This document shows, piece by piece, positions 12,417 to 24,365 of a stretch of DNA of 64,000 nt. The position numbers and the translations under genes are program-made. The stretch spans positions 34,162,001-34,226,000 of the forward strand of contig JBANAY010000003.1 in NCBI GenBank assembly GCA_037952775.1, written 5' to 3'. This stretch comes from Clonostachys chloroleuca. Lineage: Eukaryota > Ascomycota > Sordariomycetes > Hypocreales > Bionectriaceae. The notes beneath the pieces were generated by a model that saw nothing but the letters and a program-made list of their open reading frames with translations, was not told the DNA's origin and did no database searches. The number at the start of each line of letters is the position of its first letter. Position 1 is the first letter of the stretch.

Positions 12417-14566
12417 ATGGAGCCGATCGTATACGAGGACTCGCCACTAGCCGACTATCTTCGAGGTGCGCAACACATGGCCTTTTCCCTCAGTCTTGGA
12501 AGCTAACCTGGGTGCAGATGGTCCAGATGGATCGGAAGACGACTGGGCGCCTGTTGCTAATTCCTCAGACCGACCGGCCTCGACCTCACCGAACTCTTCA
12601 CCTCCTCCAAGCCCGTCGCCGTTTGCTCCCACTGGCCGCCCCTTTGTCAAGGCTCGGTTTCGCAAGGATGCCCACGATATCCCCCAGCTCATTTTACCAC
12701 ACGCACCGTCGATGCGATCTATAAGGAAACACTACTCGGTCAGTCCGGCTCGGGATTTGGGTGCACATGTTGAAATAAGGAGAGGAGGCAAGGCTAATCC
12801 GTGGTGTTCCGTGCAGGCCGTTTTTGCAGCAAGGATCGACCGTGCCGATAACTCCAAGTTTCTCGAGAAATTCCGATACACTATTGTGGCCTCCCAACTA
12901 CTCAGTGGCCATTCTATCCTGGGACAACATCAGCCAGCCCCTAGCCTCGCTGATGGCGCCTCCTCGCCAGGACTCAATTCGATTTACTCAACAGAAGGCG
13001 TTCTAGCTTCTATTTTAGCAGCGCTGGCCCTTGCTATCATCTTGAGCTGGGTATTAGAGAGCGGGCACTCTTCCATAACTCGAAAACGACTTATTTTCCT
13101 CATAATTATTGGAGCTGCCGGGTTGGTTCTTGGTCAGGTCTATATTCGAAGACAGTGGTTGCGGTATAGGAGAGATCAATCTCTTTCCGAAATTTCCACA
13201 TTCGTATCAAACTCGCATGAATTTGACAGCGCGACAACTGCGGCATTGAGCTTGATCCAGGAGGTGGAATTGGTCTCTCGTGGTTACCGCATGTAAGTGA
13301 GCCCAGATGCAGCTGCAGCCGCATATTTGATGCTAATATCGCATGTAGTAGCGCACCTCTTCCCCCTGTTAGCCGCCTCGAGGATCGCACGCAGAGCCGA
13401 AAGTGTGTACGATTGCGAAAGGCCTTGAAGGCCTCATTTGTCGACATTCTTGAAGAGTACATCCAGGTGTCCAATGTTGTCAAGGCCTTTTCAGAGCAAA
13501 CTGATCTCGAAAAATACCTTGACATCTATGAGATTAGCGACTTCGACATATCAGATGCCAACCGAGGCTTTGACTTGGAGGAGTTCGACGACACCGAATC
13601 GCTACGAACCTTGAAGATCGTCGCAAGTCGATTCCACACAGTCCGAAAGATCTTTCTGTGTGCACTGCTCGCTCTTGATGCGAGTGGGGAGAGCCAGGAC
13701 TTGCAGCGATGGTCAAATGCGGTTGATACTCTGCGGAGTGTCAACTCTCTCACGGAGAAAGTGCATAAAAGACTCCGAGAAATTCTCAGCGAGGAAGAAT
13801 GTAAGTTTCAGTCAAACCCCAGTGGAGAGGATGGCACATTTCTTGTTTCATTTTCATTTTTCTTTTGGAAAAAAAAAAAAAGCAACTAACCCGACGATTA
13901 GCGTTTCCATCTCCTTCAATTCAAAAAACACCACTTACGCCTGGACGTGAGCGGTGGAGGTCTCAGCTTCACAAGCTGAATTCCCTGGGTACTGGAATTA
14001 GAGGGCTTCAAGCTAAACTACAATTGCTGAGAGAGGAGTCGGATAAGGCACTGAATGACTCGAGCGACATTTCAGAGCTTGGCCCAAATCTTATGACCCA
14101 ATACGAGACGATCGGCGCAGATCTCAAAGAACTGATGTCGGTGTGGGAGGAAGGCAAAGCAGCACTTGCTCAGGGCATTGACAGAAATGAAAAGAGACTT
14201 TCGTCAATGAGCACACTCGCATCACCCACTCTTTCGCTGAGTGGACTGACCACAGTAGGGGAGGAAGGCAATGCGGCCGCAGCCCTCAAAGCTCTGACTG
14301 GGGAGTCGCCACCAGCTTCAGATACCCATGAATCACTGGAGATGGAACCGGAGCTTTTCGAAGCCGTTGCCCGGCCCAGACCACGCAGCATGCTCACCAG
14401 AGAGGAGAGGATAGCTAAGATGAAGGACGAGCGAGAAAACAAGGCTCGAGCAAAGCAGCAGATCGATGCCACTCGCGGTATGCTTCGTGAGCTAGAAACT
14501 GTGATCAACCTGCGACCATCTAGCAGCAAAAGATCGTCAATGGGCGGTCGGGTGGTATCAATGTAG
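12417..14566 (+). CDS. Vezatin/Inp2-like peroxisomal myosin-binding membrane protein
   Basis: Exons 12417-12465, 12518-12738, 12817-13292, 13349-13800 and 13902-14566 join in frame to a 620-residue protein. All four introns have good donors (GTGCGC, GTCAGT, GTAAGT, GTAAGT) and CTAAC/CTAAT branch points. Two adjacent hydrophobic segments near residues 170-215 (around ALALAIILSW and LIFLIIIGAAG) form a membrane hairpin, preceded by FLEKFRYTIVASQLLSGHS. This layout fits the vezatin/'myosin-binding motif of peroxisomes' family, to which yeast Inp2, the class V myosin receptor for peroxisome inheritance, is related. The C-terminus is coiled-coil (MLTREERIAKMKDERENKAR). Intron 2 is 78 nt, a multiple of three and stop-free, so retention would add 26 residues. 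Family assignment is from memory of the conserved core; moderate-high confidence. Confidence 0.75.
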
Positions 14567-15624
14567 CCGTTTCTGAGGCACATTGATCAGATATGAATGA
14601 CGACGACAGCAAACAACAACATCAATTTGTTTAATAACGGCGAGCTTGGCAAGACCAAGCAATTCAACAGCACAGCACGTACGCTATCTTTTCTTACGCC
14701 TCCGAGAGCGCCACCAATCAATTCTCTGTATTTCTTTACGACAAATAAACAGGCATCATGGGCAACTATCAAGCATATTTAAAGGCGCAAGGCGAGCGAT
14801 CGACATTCATTAATCTAATGGTTTCTCTCTTTAATCTGTTTTCTTTTTTCTGTCAATATTTCGTTCATTTCACGTTGTCTCTTTCCCCCCGCGCTCTATT
14901 ACAAAGCGGAGTTTTATTCGCTAAATCATTTCTCATCCTTCCCTATTCTCCTGCTCACGCTATGGAGTCATATATACTTACATATCTGATGAGTCTTCGG
15001 GTTTTGGTATGGTTCATCATTGGAGTTGGAATTACTGGCCAATTTGCATCATTGATCGGATTTTCCCAATCTTGTAATGTAGGGATAGATTGGAGACATG
15101 AAATAGGTATCTATTGAATAAATTGTGGTGAACTCGACTAAAATTCACCTGGCCTTGACAAGGGGGATGACCATGTGAGACTGAAAACACCGTACTGCTC
15201 ATAATTAAACAGCCCAGTCTGCGAATCGTATTGTCATGTCACTTAGAGCCGGCAATAAGATTTAAGTTGACCGTTGTACTTTGCTGAAAAAGCCTTGTTC
15301 GTTAAGTTGGGCTGAAGTCAGGTTAGTCAGACACGCCTTTCCACGCGCCTAATTGGCGTCGCTTGATGGCCGACGCGTCTGAACCCACCAAAGCTCCCCT
15401 CACTCGCGTAAAGTGCCATTGGACAACCCTCGCACATAATCTCTACCATCTCTTCCTCCAGTTCACCGTTTGCCTTCTCTATCAACCTCGACGACTCCGC
15501 AACATTCCGCTGCTCCCGCCTGCACATATTCCTCATCCGAAAGTTCCTGTTAATCTAATAAATTGTAGTAAGTACTGCTTATGTGCCCCCGCACACCGCT
15601 ATCGCTGACATTGGAGTGAAGAAA
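14567..15624. other. Intergenic region and PCNA promoter
   Basis: About 1.06 kb between the Inp2-like gene and PCNA. The first half is pyrimidine-rich without a credible frame. The last 260 bp hold an ACGCGT word and a pyrimidine-rich leader. Confidence 0.5.
15373..15378. promoter_or_regulatory. MCB-like element (ACGCGT) upstream of PCNA
   Basis: Palindromic ACGCGT about 250 bp before the PCNA start codon, with a near match (ACGCGC) some 30 bp upstream. ACGCGT is the MBF binding core that drives G1/S genes in yeasts. That MBF acts here is inferred from the gene it precedes. Confidence 0.5.
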
Positions 15625-16617
15625 ATGTTGGAAGCACGCCTCGAACAAGCCAGTCTCCTGAAGAAGGTACGCCATCCCCCCTCTCCTCCAAATGGTCATG
15701 ACTGACGCGATTACTATCCGTAGGTGGTCGACGCCATCAAGGACCTGGTCCAGGACTGCAACTTCGACTGCAATGACTCTGGTATCGCGCTCCAGGCTAT
15801 GGACAACTCTCACGTTGCCCTTGTCTCTATGCTTCTGAAGGCCGAGGCCTTTGCCCCGTACCGATGTGACCGAAACATTGCTCTGGGAATGAATCTCACA
15901 TCCTTGACCAAAGTTCTCCGTGCCGCCCAGAACGAAGACATCCTCACCCTCAAGGCCGAGGATGCACCCGATGTACTCAACATTCTCTTCGAGAGCAGCG
16001 AGAACGACAGAATCAGCGAGTATGACCTGAAGCTCATGGACATTGACCAGGAGCACCTGGGTATCCCCGAGACCGACTACGCCGCCACAATCTCTCTGCC
16101 ATCGGCTGAGTTCAGGCGTATCTGCACCGATCTGGCTGCCATGTCCGAGTCTGGTGTGTAATTTGGACCTTCTTTCCTTGTTTCAGGATAGCACAGGCTA
16201 ACAGCTTTCCTCTTTAGTTAGCATCGAGGCCTCCAAGGAGGGCATCAAGTTCTCTGCCAACGGTGACATTGGCAACGGCTCCGTCACCCTTCGCAGCCAG
16301 TCCAATGTTGAAGAAGGGTCCGACGCGGGCATCAAGATCGAACTTTCCGAGCACGTTGCCCTGACTTTCTCCCTGAAATACCTGGTCAACTTCTGCAAGG
16401 CTGCGGCTTTGTCAAACCGGGTCAAGATTTGCCTGTCTAACGAAGTCCCTCTGCTTGTTGAGTATGACCTTGGCTCCAACAACAGCCACCTGCGGTTCTA
16501 CCTTGCTCCCAAGGTAAGTTGACCCCGAGTTGTGTCATCACACAGCTTGCAGTCGTCATCGTCTGACCTGTTGAATAATGACTAACTTTTGTTGTGTAGA
16601 TTGGGGACGAGGAGTAG
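15625..16617 (+). CDS. POL30: Proliferating cell nuclear antigen (PCNA)
   Basis: Exons 15625-15666, 15724-16157, 16222-16513 and 16600-16617 give 261 residues, the normal family length. The product is the homotrimeric DNA sliding clamp that tethers DNA polymerase delta and recruits replication and repair factors in the nucleus. The N-terminus [14 protein letters not shown], the central [11 protein letters not shown] interdomain connector region, and the C-terminal RFYLAPKIGDEE are textbook PCNA. The last exon is only 18 nt and encodes IGDEE plus the stop. Acceptor choice for exon 3 is fixed by frame: the upstream TTAG at 16214-16217 would bring in a stop, so 16219-16221 is used. Followed in the same direction by a kinetochore-like gene and dUTPase. 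Very confident. Confidence 0.97.
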
Positions 16618-17328
16618 GAAAATGATACGACGTGATTATATATATGCTTTACGACCCTTTTGCTCTAGGCAAAGGTGCTGGCGTTGAGGGAGGAGAGCAC
16701 ATGGAGCACATGGAATATACCAACCAACCAGTCTGGCGGGAATGAATAAAATCCAACATATGGAAAGAAACATACGCAAGGCGAGTCTGGGGTTCTTTGA
16801 GCCTCGGCTATGGGATGTTAATTATCTATTTGGCCGTCATTGTTGCCTTTTGATGTTTTTCTTTGTTCGACAGAGGCGATGATTTCAGGGCAAGGCACGA
16901 GATGGGAGATAGTAAAATAGTAAAATGAAGACATATGACATATTACTTATCTGTCCCGTTGATGGGGCCAAAGGCAACTCGAAACTTGCCCAAGTGTTAT
17001 AATAAATTGTGTTGTGAAGCGAGCGCTGATGCTGTGCAAAGGTTCTAGAGCGGGGTCTATAGCGCTGTGATAGATTTTATAGGCGACTTAGGCTCCGCTG
17101 CCGGCGATCCTGCCCACTCTGATAGCATGAACTCCATCGCTTCATAACAACAACACGCGCTGGCTATGGTATGGGCTCACTTGCGAACCAATACAAAAAG
17201 CTCATGAAGTTCCCTCCCTGTATCTCAATCGATCGATTATTGAGGGTCCTCATATTGCCGTACATATTCCAGCACTTGACGAACCTCGCCTCACCTTGAA
17301 CGCGGCAAGCAGCAAATCCACGGCAGCC
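16618..17328. other. Intergenic region between PCNA and the CENP-K-like gene
   Basis: 711 bp holding the PCNA 3' UTR and the promoter of the next gene. No coding signal seen. Confidence 0.5.
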
Positions 17329-18386
17329 ATGGAGAGCTCAAGTTTCAACTCAGAGGCGCAAACATACAGTTCCAACCTTGACTACACTCTCAAGGAACTC
17401 CAAAAGAAGGTCAAAGACCACGAGCTTGAGCTAGCCAAGGTAAGGGCCGTCGATAAATATCCACCGTCTCACAGGTACACACAGGGAGCGCGCATTGGCT
17501 AACTGGAAAATCAAATCAACAGCTCAAGGCACGTCACGGGGGTGTCATCAACTCCCCTGCAGTCCAGATCCAAGTGATCAACAATGCGCTTGAGACTGCG
17601 ACGAATTCAGAGCCGTTCATGCCTTTCCCAGGATCGGTTCTCCCGGCCTTGTTGGCGCTGCGCAAGACTCACGAGACGATCAACGAGTCCAGAGCCTATC
17701 TGGCTTCCCAGAGCGCGGTCGCGGATGGCGAGAAGCGAGAGCTGGAATCGGAATTCACTCGTTTGAAGGACCAGAGCCTCCTCACCGAGGCGCTGGACAC
17801 GCGGATCAAGTCTCTTGAGCAGGAGCTCACCTCGACGACGGAGACTGATCCGGAGGAAGGTCTTAGGGAGCGGCAGGAGGAGCTTCAGAAGAAGAAGAAG
17901 CGCTACGACGTGGAAAGCAAGCAGCTTTTCAAATCACTTCGGCAATTCATTGATGAGCACTTAGCGCCCATGTTGGCGGCCGAAGACCTAGGCGGCCCTA
18001 TCGTGGGCGACATGATGGACATTGACCAAGAAGATCTGGAGTCTGGCTTTAACGCCCAGGGTAAACCAAAACGTGCCAAGACGGGCGATGGCGTGGAGAA
18101 GGGGCAAAGGCGCCTTGATGAGATTTGGGGTGATGGCGGGGAGAGGAGGCAGGATCGCGACAGTGAAGACAAGACTGCCGCTGCGGGCAGTGAGATGAAG
18201 CAGCTTCTACAGGCACTCGTGCAGCAGCTCGATGAGGCCAAGGGGGACAACTCGCGATCATACGTAAAGCTGGCTCGGGAGTCAGCGGCTGCAAGATTTC
18301 TAGTGCGGTCACAAGTGGCACAGTTCCATCCCAAGGATGCCTCCAGGCTCAGACTGGTTGATTTCGGGAGGGAGCTTGACGCATGA
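17329..18386 (+). CDS. CENP-K-like kinetochore (Sim4/CCAN complex) protein
   Basis: Exons 17329-17439 and 17523-18386, separated by an 83-nt intron with GTAAGG donor and GCTAAC branch point, encode 324 residues. The protein is mostly coiled coil (residues about 15-40 and 90-190), with a conserved-looking FPGSVLPALLALRKTHETI segment and an acidic/basic middle (MDIDQEDLESGF, then KPKRAK). The order of a short N-terminal coil, a P-x-L-x-ALRKTH segment and a long coil resembles fungal proteins annotated as centromere protein CENP-K, an inner kinetochore component. I assign it from overall resemblance only; another coiled-coil nuclear protein is possible. Its position between PCNA and dUTPase suits a cell-cycle role. 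Confidence 0.5.
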
Positions 18387-18692
18387 GCGAATTCATCGTC
18401 TTCCTTTCTTTTTTTCCGTCCAGCCTCCCAGCCACAATAATACGATGCGCCGGGCCAATTGGCCCGTTGTTCTGGATACTATTGCGTTCGGACCTCTTGG
18501 GGACCTTTTTCAATTAAAGATATGTTCTCTCATTGGCCAATTCGCCCCTCGCGCGACTTAATACACGCGTCGCGTCGCGTCCCACCGTCGATCACCCGCC
18601 CCAGCATTTCAACCTCCTGTTCCCAAATATTACATTCCCACCGCTTCTTCCTCCTCCGACGCTCCGTAACTTCTGCATCCTTCACATCGACA
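18387..18692. promoter_or_regulatory. dUTPase promoter and leader
   Basis: 306-bp region between two tandem genes. It contains two GGCCAATT-type words (near 18452 and 18535), the ACGCGT cluster at 18565 and a C/T-rich leader just before the ATG. Confidence 0.5.
18565..18580. promoter_or_regulatory. Clustered MCB-like elements upstream of dUTPase
   Basis: One perfect ACGCGT followed directly by two CGCGT repeats, about 115-125 bp before the start codon. The clustering is stronger evidence for an MBF-type site than a lone hexamer. Regulation at G1/S is inferred from yeast precedent. Confidence 0.6.
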
Positions 18693-19267
18693 ATGACCAC
18701 TGATCCCGTCACCGCACCTACATCCCCCCCAGCCAAGCGCGTCAAGACCACCAACGGAGAAGGCACCATGACAGCCGAGCAGCCCCAGCTCCTCGTCAAG
18801 AAGCTCTCCGACAAGGCCCGCCTGCCCACCCGCGGCAGCGCCTTCGCCGCCGGCTACGACCTCTACGCCGCCAAGGACACCACCGTCCCCGCACGAGGCA
18901 AGGTCCTCGTCTCCACGGACATCAGCATCGCCTGCCCAGCCGGGACCTGTACGCCCCCCTTGTCCCGCACACTCGAAGCAATTGGAAAGCTAATCGTGAT
19001 AATCTAGATGGCCGCATCGCCCCCCGATCCGGCCTCGCGTCCAAGAACTTCATCGACACGGGTGCCGGCGTGATTGACGCCGACTACCGCGGCGAGGTCA
19101 AAGTTCTCCTCTTCAACCACGCCGAGACCGACTTCGAGATCAAGGAGGGCGACAGGATCGCGCAGCTGGTCCTGGAACGCATCTACACCCCCGACGTTGT
19201 CGAGGTCCAGGAGCTGGAGGAGAGCGTCCGCGGTGCTGGGGGCTTCGGAAGCACTGGTTCAGCATAA
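18693..19267 (+). CDS. DUT1: Deoxyuridine 5'-triphosphate nucleotidohydrolase (dUTPase)
   Basis: Exons 18693-18948 and 19008-19267 (59-nt intron, GTACGC donor, CTAAT branch) encode 171 residues. The enzyme hydrolyses dUTP to dUMP and pyrophosphate, keeping uracil out of DNA and supplying dUMP for thymidylate synthesis. All five trimeric-dUTPase motifs are visible in order: [37 protein letters not shown] and [11 protein letters not shown] Lys/Pro-rich N-terminal extension (SPPAKRVKT) could act as a nuclear localisation signal. The coding bias is more GC-rich than that of its neighbours. It converges with pyridoxal kinase. Confidence 0.97.
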
Positions 19268-19605
19268 TCGCCCCACAGGTCAAGATGCATGAGAACATGT
19301 TGAAATTTGTTATGCTATGATGTAAATGGTCGGTTAATGGAATACACCGAATGGTCAAAGACAGTACCAGGCGCACTTGGGTTCAAAGATGTTTATATTA
19401 CGAGAATGGGCCGCTTAGAGCAAACAGCACCAAGCAAGCCGGATATAGAAATCAACCAGGCTAATGAATCTAGGGTTGTATTTTCTTTTACAAGTGCAAC
19501 GAAGAAAAAGCAGTCTATCTATTTTGTCCGAGATATCCAAGATTCCCTGATGTTTTGCCAGCCAAGTGTATCGTTGTTCTTCCAGCTCAGACTGCTTTAG
19601 CATCT
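19268..19605. other. Convergent 3' region
   Basis: 338 bp between the dUTPase and pyridoxal kinase stops; contains the 3' ends of both transcripts and no gene. Confidence 0.5.
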
Positions 19606-21009
19606 CTACATCTCCTTCGCCCGAAACTCGATGGCCGGGTTCCTGAGGCAGTCGAGATTTCTCACTAGCTGTAGCTCCGCGCCTTTGCTCTTCACAAGCT
19701 GCAGCTTCTTCTGGTCTGCTTTCTCCGCCTCCGTCATGTCGTGCCGCGTGCGTTCTACGATAGCCGTCATCCCCTGGCTCGTTTTGGAAAGCAATTCATG
19801 CATGCTGGCGAGGACTTTCTCAGCAGCACGGGCCAGGGGCAGCTCGAGAGTTGGAGTGTTATCGTCGCTGAGCCAATTTGGTTTGTCTCCGAGACCCGGT
19901 ACCTGGGATACAGCCTCGCGCATACGAGTGACTATGAGTGCGCCAAACATGTCTCCAGTGCCGCTAAAGTAACAGTCTATGGCAGGGAAGACGATTTTGA
20001 AGAGGCGAGCCTTTCCAGTGGAGGTCATGCTAGAACCAACCACAGATAAGTGCGAGTCTGGGTGGTCTGGTGCGGATAGGTTCACCGAAGTAATGACGAT
20101 ATGAGGGATGCGATGTGTATCATGGAGGACCTGGATGGCATGAGTGAGGCTTTCCATGTCCTTGATTTGGATGCCTGATAATAACCTGTGGGGAAAATCA
20201 TAAAGTTAGGGCCTCGAGCACACTGGCAGAAGAGATAAGCTGTACATGTCATGCACATTTGGGAACAACATACTCTGCCTCGAACTGGTTTGGAAGAATG
20301 AGGTCCGCGGAAGACAGAAGAGACTTGTAGGCTGGAACAACGTCCTCGGCAACGTATATTCGGCCATTGTCGCCCATGACCGGGTCCAGGACCCAGAAGA
20401 ACTTGCCTGGGGTATCCTTGGTCTTCTCTTTGAGCTCCTTGGCAATTTTCCCAACAGCGGTGACTGCCTCAGCGCCTGGGATATACCCTGACAGCATCAT
20501 GTCAAAGTCGTCAAGATATGACTGCTTCAAGCCCTCATAGAGATCTTCAATCTCCTGGGCTGTAACTCTGGAGCCTTTCCATTGTTTGTATCCAGTGTGG
20601 TTGCCTTTTGCGGAATTGGACTTGTCAGACATGTGAACGAGCCTACAGTCAAATCGCTGCACATAGAACTACTCACTAAATTGGACGGTATTGAGGGCAG
20701 CCACGTCACATCCCATAGACTGGAGAACGAAAACAGCGACCTTATTCCCTACATATCTACAAAAGCAACAAGTCAGTTTTGTCTGTGAAGTAAATGTAGG
20801 GTGGCAAATCTTATTGGCAGGAAGGGTTGGAAGAGGGTGGGCAAGTCGTAGTATTTCTAGGACATACCCTGAGACGACCTGCAAGAGAGCGCGGCATGGG
20901 ACGTCAGCGGGGCACCAATCTCGAGGGGTTGAAGTCACTGGAGGGTGGTTCGTACATGGCTGGCCACTGCCAGGACTCTTGTTTCGGGGACAGGCGGCAC
21001 AGTAGCCAT
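19606..21009 (-). CDS. BUD16: Pyridoxal kinase
   Basis: Five exons on the minus strand: 20956-21009, 20868-20878, 20677-20756, 20274-20604 and 19606-20185, giving 351 residues. The enzyme phosphorylates pyridoxal, pyridoxine and pyridoxamine with ATP in the cytosol (vitamin B6 salvage). Visible hallmarks are VVSGYVGNKVAVFVLQ, ALNTVQFSNHTGY, VLDPVMGDNGR, ILPNQFEAELLSG and the catalytic FSGTGDMFGAL near residue 230, where the Asp of GTGD is the base. Length and order fit ribokinase-superfamily pyridoxal kinases. Exon 2 is a micro-exon of only 11 nt; it is required to restore the SGYVGN glycine loop. All junctions are consistent in phase. Confidence 0.94.
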
Positions 21010-22883
21010 GCTTGTGTATTTCGGGAGAGGGAAGGGTGGGACAGTTTTCAATTTTCTTTGCGCAGGTATGGTAAGAGAAAGGCGGGAGAATTTTTTAAGG
21101 CCGTTCCGGATGTGAGGGAACGCTGAATAAATCAAGAGGCAGCAGACATGTTGAAGTGGGACCGAGATATCTGATGGCTGATGGAAGCTCCTTCGACGTC
21201 TTTTACGCGGATTGAAAAGCAAGGCGGCACAGACTTTCCAGCGAAGAGTCACGAATTGACTGCGTCCGGTGCAAGTCCCGATCTACCAAATCAGTCGTAG
21301 CCTTGATTGATGATCACCAGGTACGCCGTTGAGTCAGCGCAACTGGAAGCAATCCACACCTCAGCAAGTAATAATTAGCGGGCTGGCGGCCGGACACTGC
21401 TGCTGGAGGTGCTGGCCTGGGTTAGTCCTTGGTCAGTAAGGTACCTGCCTCTACCACCTTCTACCTGCCAGCTACCTCTCCCTCTGAGCACCTGCACCTG
21501 CCGGCCGGTTCAACCCCGCTTCACTTTGCTCCTACTGCAAGTCAGTCTCGCCGACGCTGCCCCACTATCCAAACTTCCTTGGCGTGAGTCTCCTGCCCGA
21601 TTCCCGCTCCCCGTCCCTGGTGTTCCTTCCCAATGGCCCCCTGCCTTAGCTACACCTTCCTGTGCTTGCTTCCATCGGGGCAGGGACTTGCAAGTCTCAA
21701 TAATAGCACTGATGGCAAACTTTTGGGCAGATGCCCAGGCGCATGCTAATTTCCAGGTCTGTAGGGCTTATCACAGATAAGCTAAAGTAAAGACCAGGCA
21801 CGTAAAACGGCAGGTATGCAAGCCTCGAAATGATCAGAGCCAAACCTGCTCTTCTAAATCAGGATGTGCCTGTAGCCAATCCCTTCATTTCCTTGTACCG
21901 AGTAGCCATGCAAAGAGGTATATCAGGACCAGCTAGACCGGTCATATCTCAGATTCTTTCACCTGTACGAGGAGGAGAAGCTCGTTCCTGAGGTACCCAG
22001 GTAGCTTCATGCAGGTCACGTGCGTCGTGCACGGACCACCTGGGCAGCACCTTCCAAGGTTTCACCTTCCCCCTACGTGAGACTGATTTCAATTTCGATC
22101 TCCATCCTCACCTGGCGACAAACCGCGCTTCGCCATCTCGTCCCCGGCTTCTTCATTCTTCTTCCATCGTCTGCGCTTAGCAGCTCTTTGTTGCCTGCAC
22201 TGTATTCTAATTCCCCCTTCTCCTTTTCGTTGTCTCTGCACTTCCTTCGGTGACGCGGATTTCGTCAGGCGACTTGTGACAGCTTTCGCCAATTCCAAAA
22301 CATCACCGCGTCAAGCAATTCAGCTAGAGCTCACCGTCGCCTCACCTCCACGCCTCGATTCCAGCCGTCGCCTCTCGTGGTACGACAACGTAGGAGCACT
22401 ACAGCTGATCCAATATTTGCGGTCAAAAGGTTTAAGTTTCAGGCCTCTCCCCTTCTGCTTGTTTAAAGCCGGGTCCCTCAGTGCCGGTTCACCCACCTCT
22501 TCCCTCTTTTCTACCGCCTAAATTTCAACTACGGTTTGTGGCAGTTCGGTACCCCTTTAAATCGGGAGCTTTAGGAGCACCGACGGAGCGCTGGAGCAAA
22601 GGATTCCTTTTTCAGATCAACCCCATCTGCACCTTGCATCAGTCATTCCCAGGACATAATCCTTCACGGCTCCAGTCACATCACGAAGGCTCTTTCAAAG
22701 CTCGATATCCCGACCCCGCCACTACACCAGCACGTTTTCCTCCCGGAAACCCCCTGTGTGTAGATAAAACTGCGAGTAAAATCAAGAAAAGAAAAGAGAA
22801 AATTACACAGAAGACTTCCGTCTCGATCCCGCCGCGTATCCTTTTTTATACAGCTGCATTTGTGAAACCTCAAATCCTTCAAG
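21010..22883. other. Long divergent intergenic region
   Basis: 1.87 kb between pyridoxal kinase and the KH-domain gene. 21440-21680 is pyrimidine-rich with recurring CACCTGCC and TACCTGCC words. 22020-22880 is C/T-rich and probably the long 5' leader of the KH gene. No credible gene found on either strand. Confidence 0.5.
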
Positions 22884-24365
22884 ATGTCCGCTTCACCTTC
22901 ACAACCCACAAACTCGGCCAAGCGCCCTCTCGAAGATGCTTCCTCACCCTCGGTGACCACCGATCAGCCCGAGGCCAAGCGACCTGCTCTTGACAAGGTC
23001 TCCCGAAACGAAGACGACGCTGAGGTTCCCGAGACGGCTTCCGCAGCTGCAGCCGATGCGCCCGCTGCCGAAGCTGCTGAACAGAATGGAAGCGATAATG
23101 CCGCTAGCAGCGCGACAGCTACGGAGACAACAGCGGATATGGCACTGCCTGAGTCTAAGGGAACAGCTGGGCCAACCCCGACCGCCGCCGCGAGTACTGC
23201 CAACGCCCACGATGAGACTTCCTGGATCCACATTCGTGCCGTCATTTCGAGCCCCGAAGCTGCCACTATCATTGGCAAGGGTGGCGAAAATGTCTCCAAC
23301 ATTCGTAAGATGTCAAATGCCAAATGCACCGTTAGCGACTACCAGAAGGGAGCTGTTGAGCGCATCTTGACTGTCAGTGGCGTGGTAGACGCTGTGGCTA
23401 AGGTAAGCAGAAGCATTCCAGAGATTGGATGACGAGCTTGGGCTAACAATGTGTTTTAGGCCTTTGGACTCATTATCCGCACACTGAACAATGAACCCCT
23501 GGGAGAGTCATCGACTGCATCTTCCAAAACTTATCCCCTCCGGCTCCTCGTCCCCCATATCCTAATCGGATCCATCATTGGTAAGGGCGGCGCTCGAATC
23601 CGAGAGATTCAGGACGCATCTGGAGCAAGACTGAATGCATCGGATGCATGCTTGCCCATGTCTAGTGAGCGCTCGTTGGTTGTTATGGGAGTCGCTGACG
23701 CTGTCCACATCGCCACTTACTACGTTGGCAGCACTCTTCTCGAGCAGCTCAATGACCGTTTTGGCGGCCCTGCTGCCTCCGCGTACGCGACCCGAAGCGG
23801 TGCTCCGGCCGGATCGATTCCTGGCGGTATGCAGGTTGTGCCTTACAGCCCTCAGAACTCTCCAGGCAGTTATGGACGTGGAGATAACTACTACCAACGC
23901 CAGCACGATCGACGCGCCCAGCCACAGTTGCCTCCTGCCCCTTACGCCCAGCACTATCCTCACGCCGGTGCGCACGCCAACCCTGCGATCCCTGTTCAGT
24001 ATAGCGGTCAGCCTGCCGCGGCCTACGGAGCTGCTCCTCATGTTCAACCACATGTGGGTGGCCACGCGGCTCCCCAACCCCATGCTCAGGGCCAGCCGAT
24101 CCAGGCTGGTATGCCTGGTGGCCCGATCACGCAGCAAATCTACATTCCCAACGACATGGTGGGCGCCATCATAGGAAAGGGCGGGCAGAAGATCAACGAG
24201 ATCCGCCAAATGAGTGGCAGCGTCATCAAGATCAACGAGCCTCAGGACAACAGCAATGAGCGACTTGTGACGATCACAGGAACTGAAGAGTGCAACCGCA
24301 TGGCTCTGTACATGCTCTATTCTCGACTTGGTGAGGTTCAAAACAGAGCCAACGGCAACAACTAA
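22884..24365 (+). CDS. Three-KH-domain RNA-binding protein (PBP2/Hek2/Rnc1 type)
   Basis: Exons 22884-23402 and 23460-24365 encode 474 residues. Three KH domains are clear from their GxxG loops: IIGKGGENVSNIRKM (about residue 130), IIGKGGARIREIQDASGA (about 215) and IIGKGGQKINEIRQMSG (about 410). An Ala/Glu-rich, low-complexity N-terminus precedes KH1, and a His/Pro/Gln/Ala-rich linker with GRGDNYYQRQ separates KH2 and KH3. This domain order (two close KH domains, a long linker, a third KH) is that of poly(C)-binding-protein-like regulators such as yeast Pbp2 and Hek2 and fission yeast Rnc1, which bind mRNAs and affect their stability or translation. Which of these is the ortholog cannot be decided here. 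Intron donor GTAAGC, branch GCTAAC. Confidence 0.93.

Noticed and set aside
15625..19267. A biosynthetic or defence gene cluster
   Set aside because: The neighbours are core replication, kinetochore and nucleotide-pool genes; no NRPS, PKS, NLR or similar domain occurs in the window.
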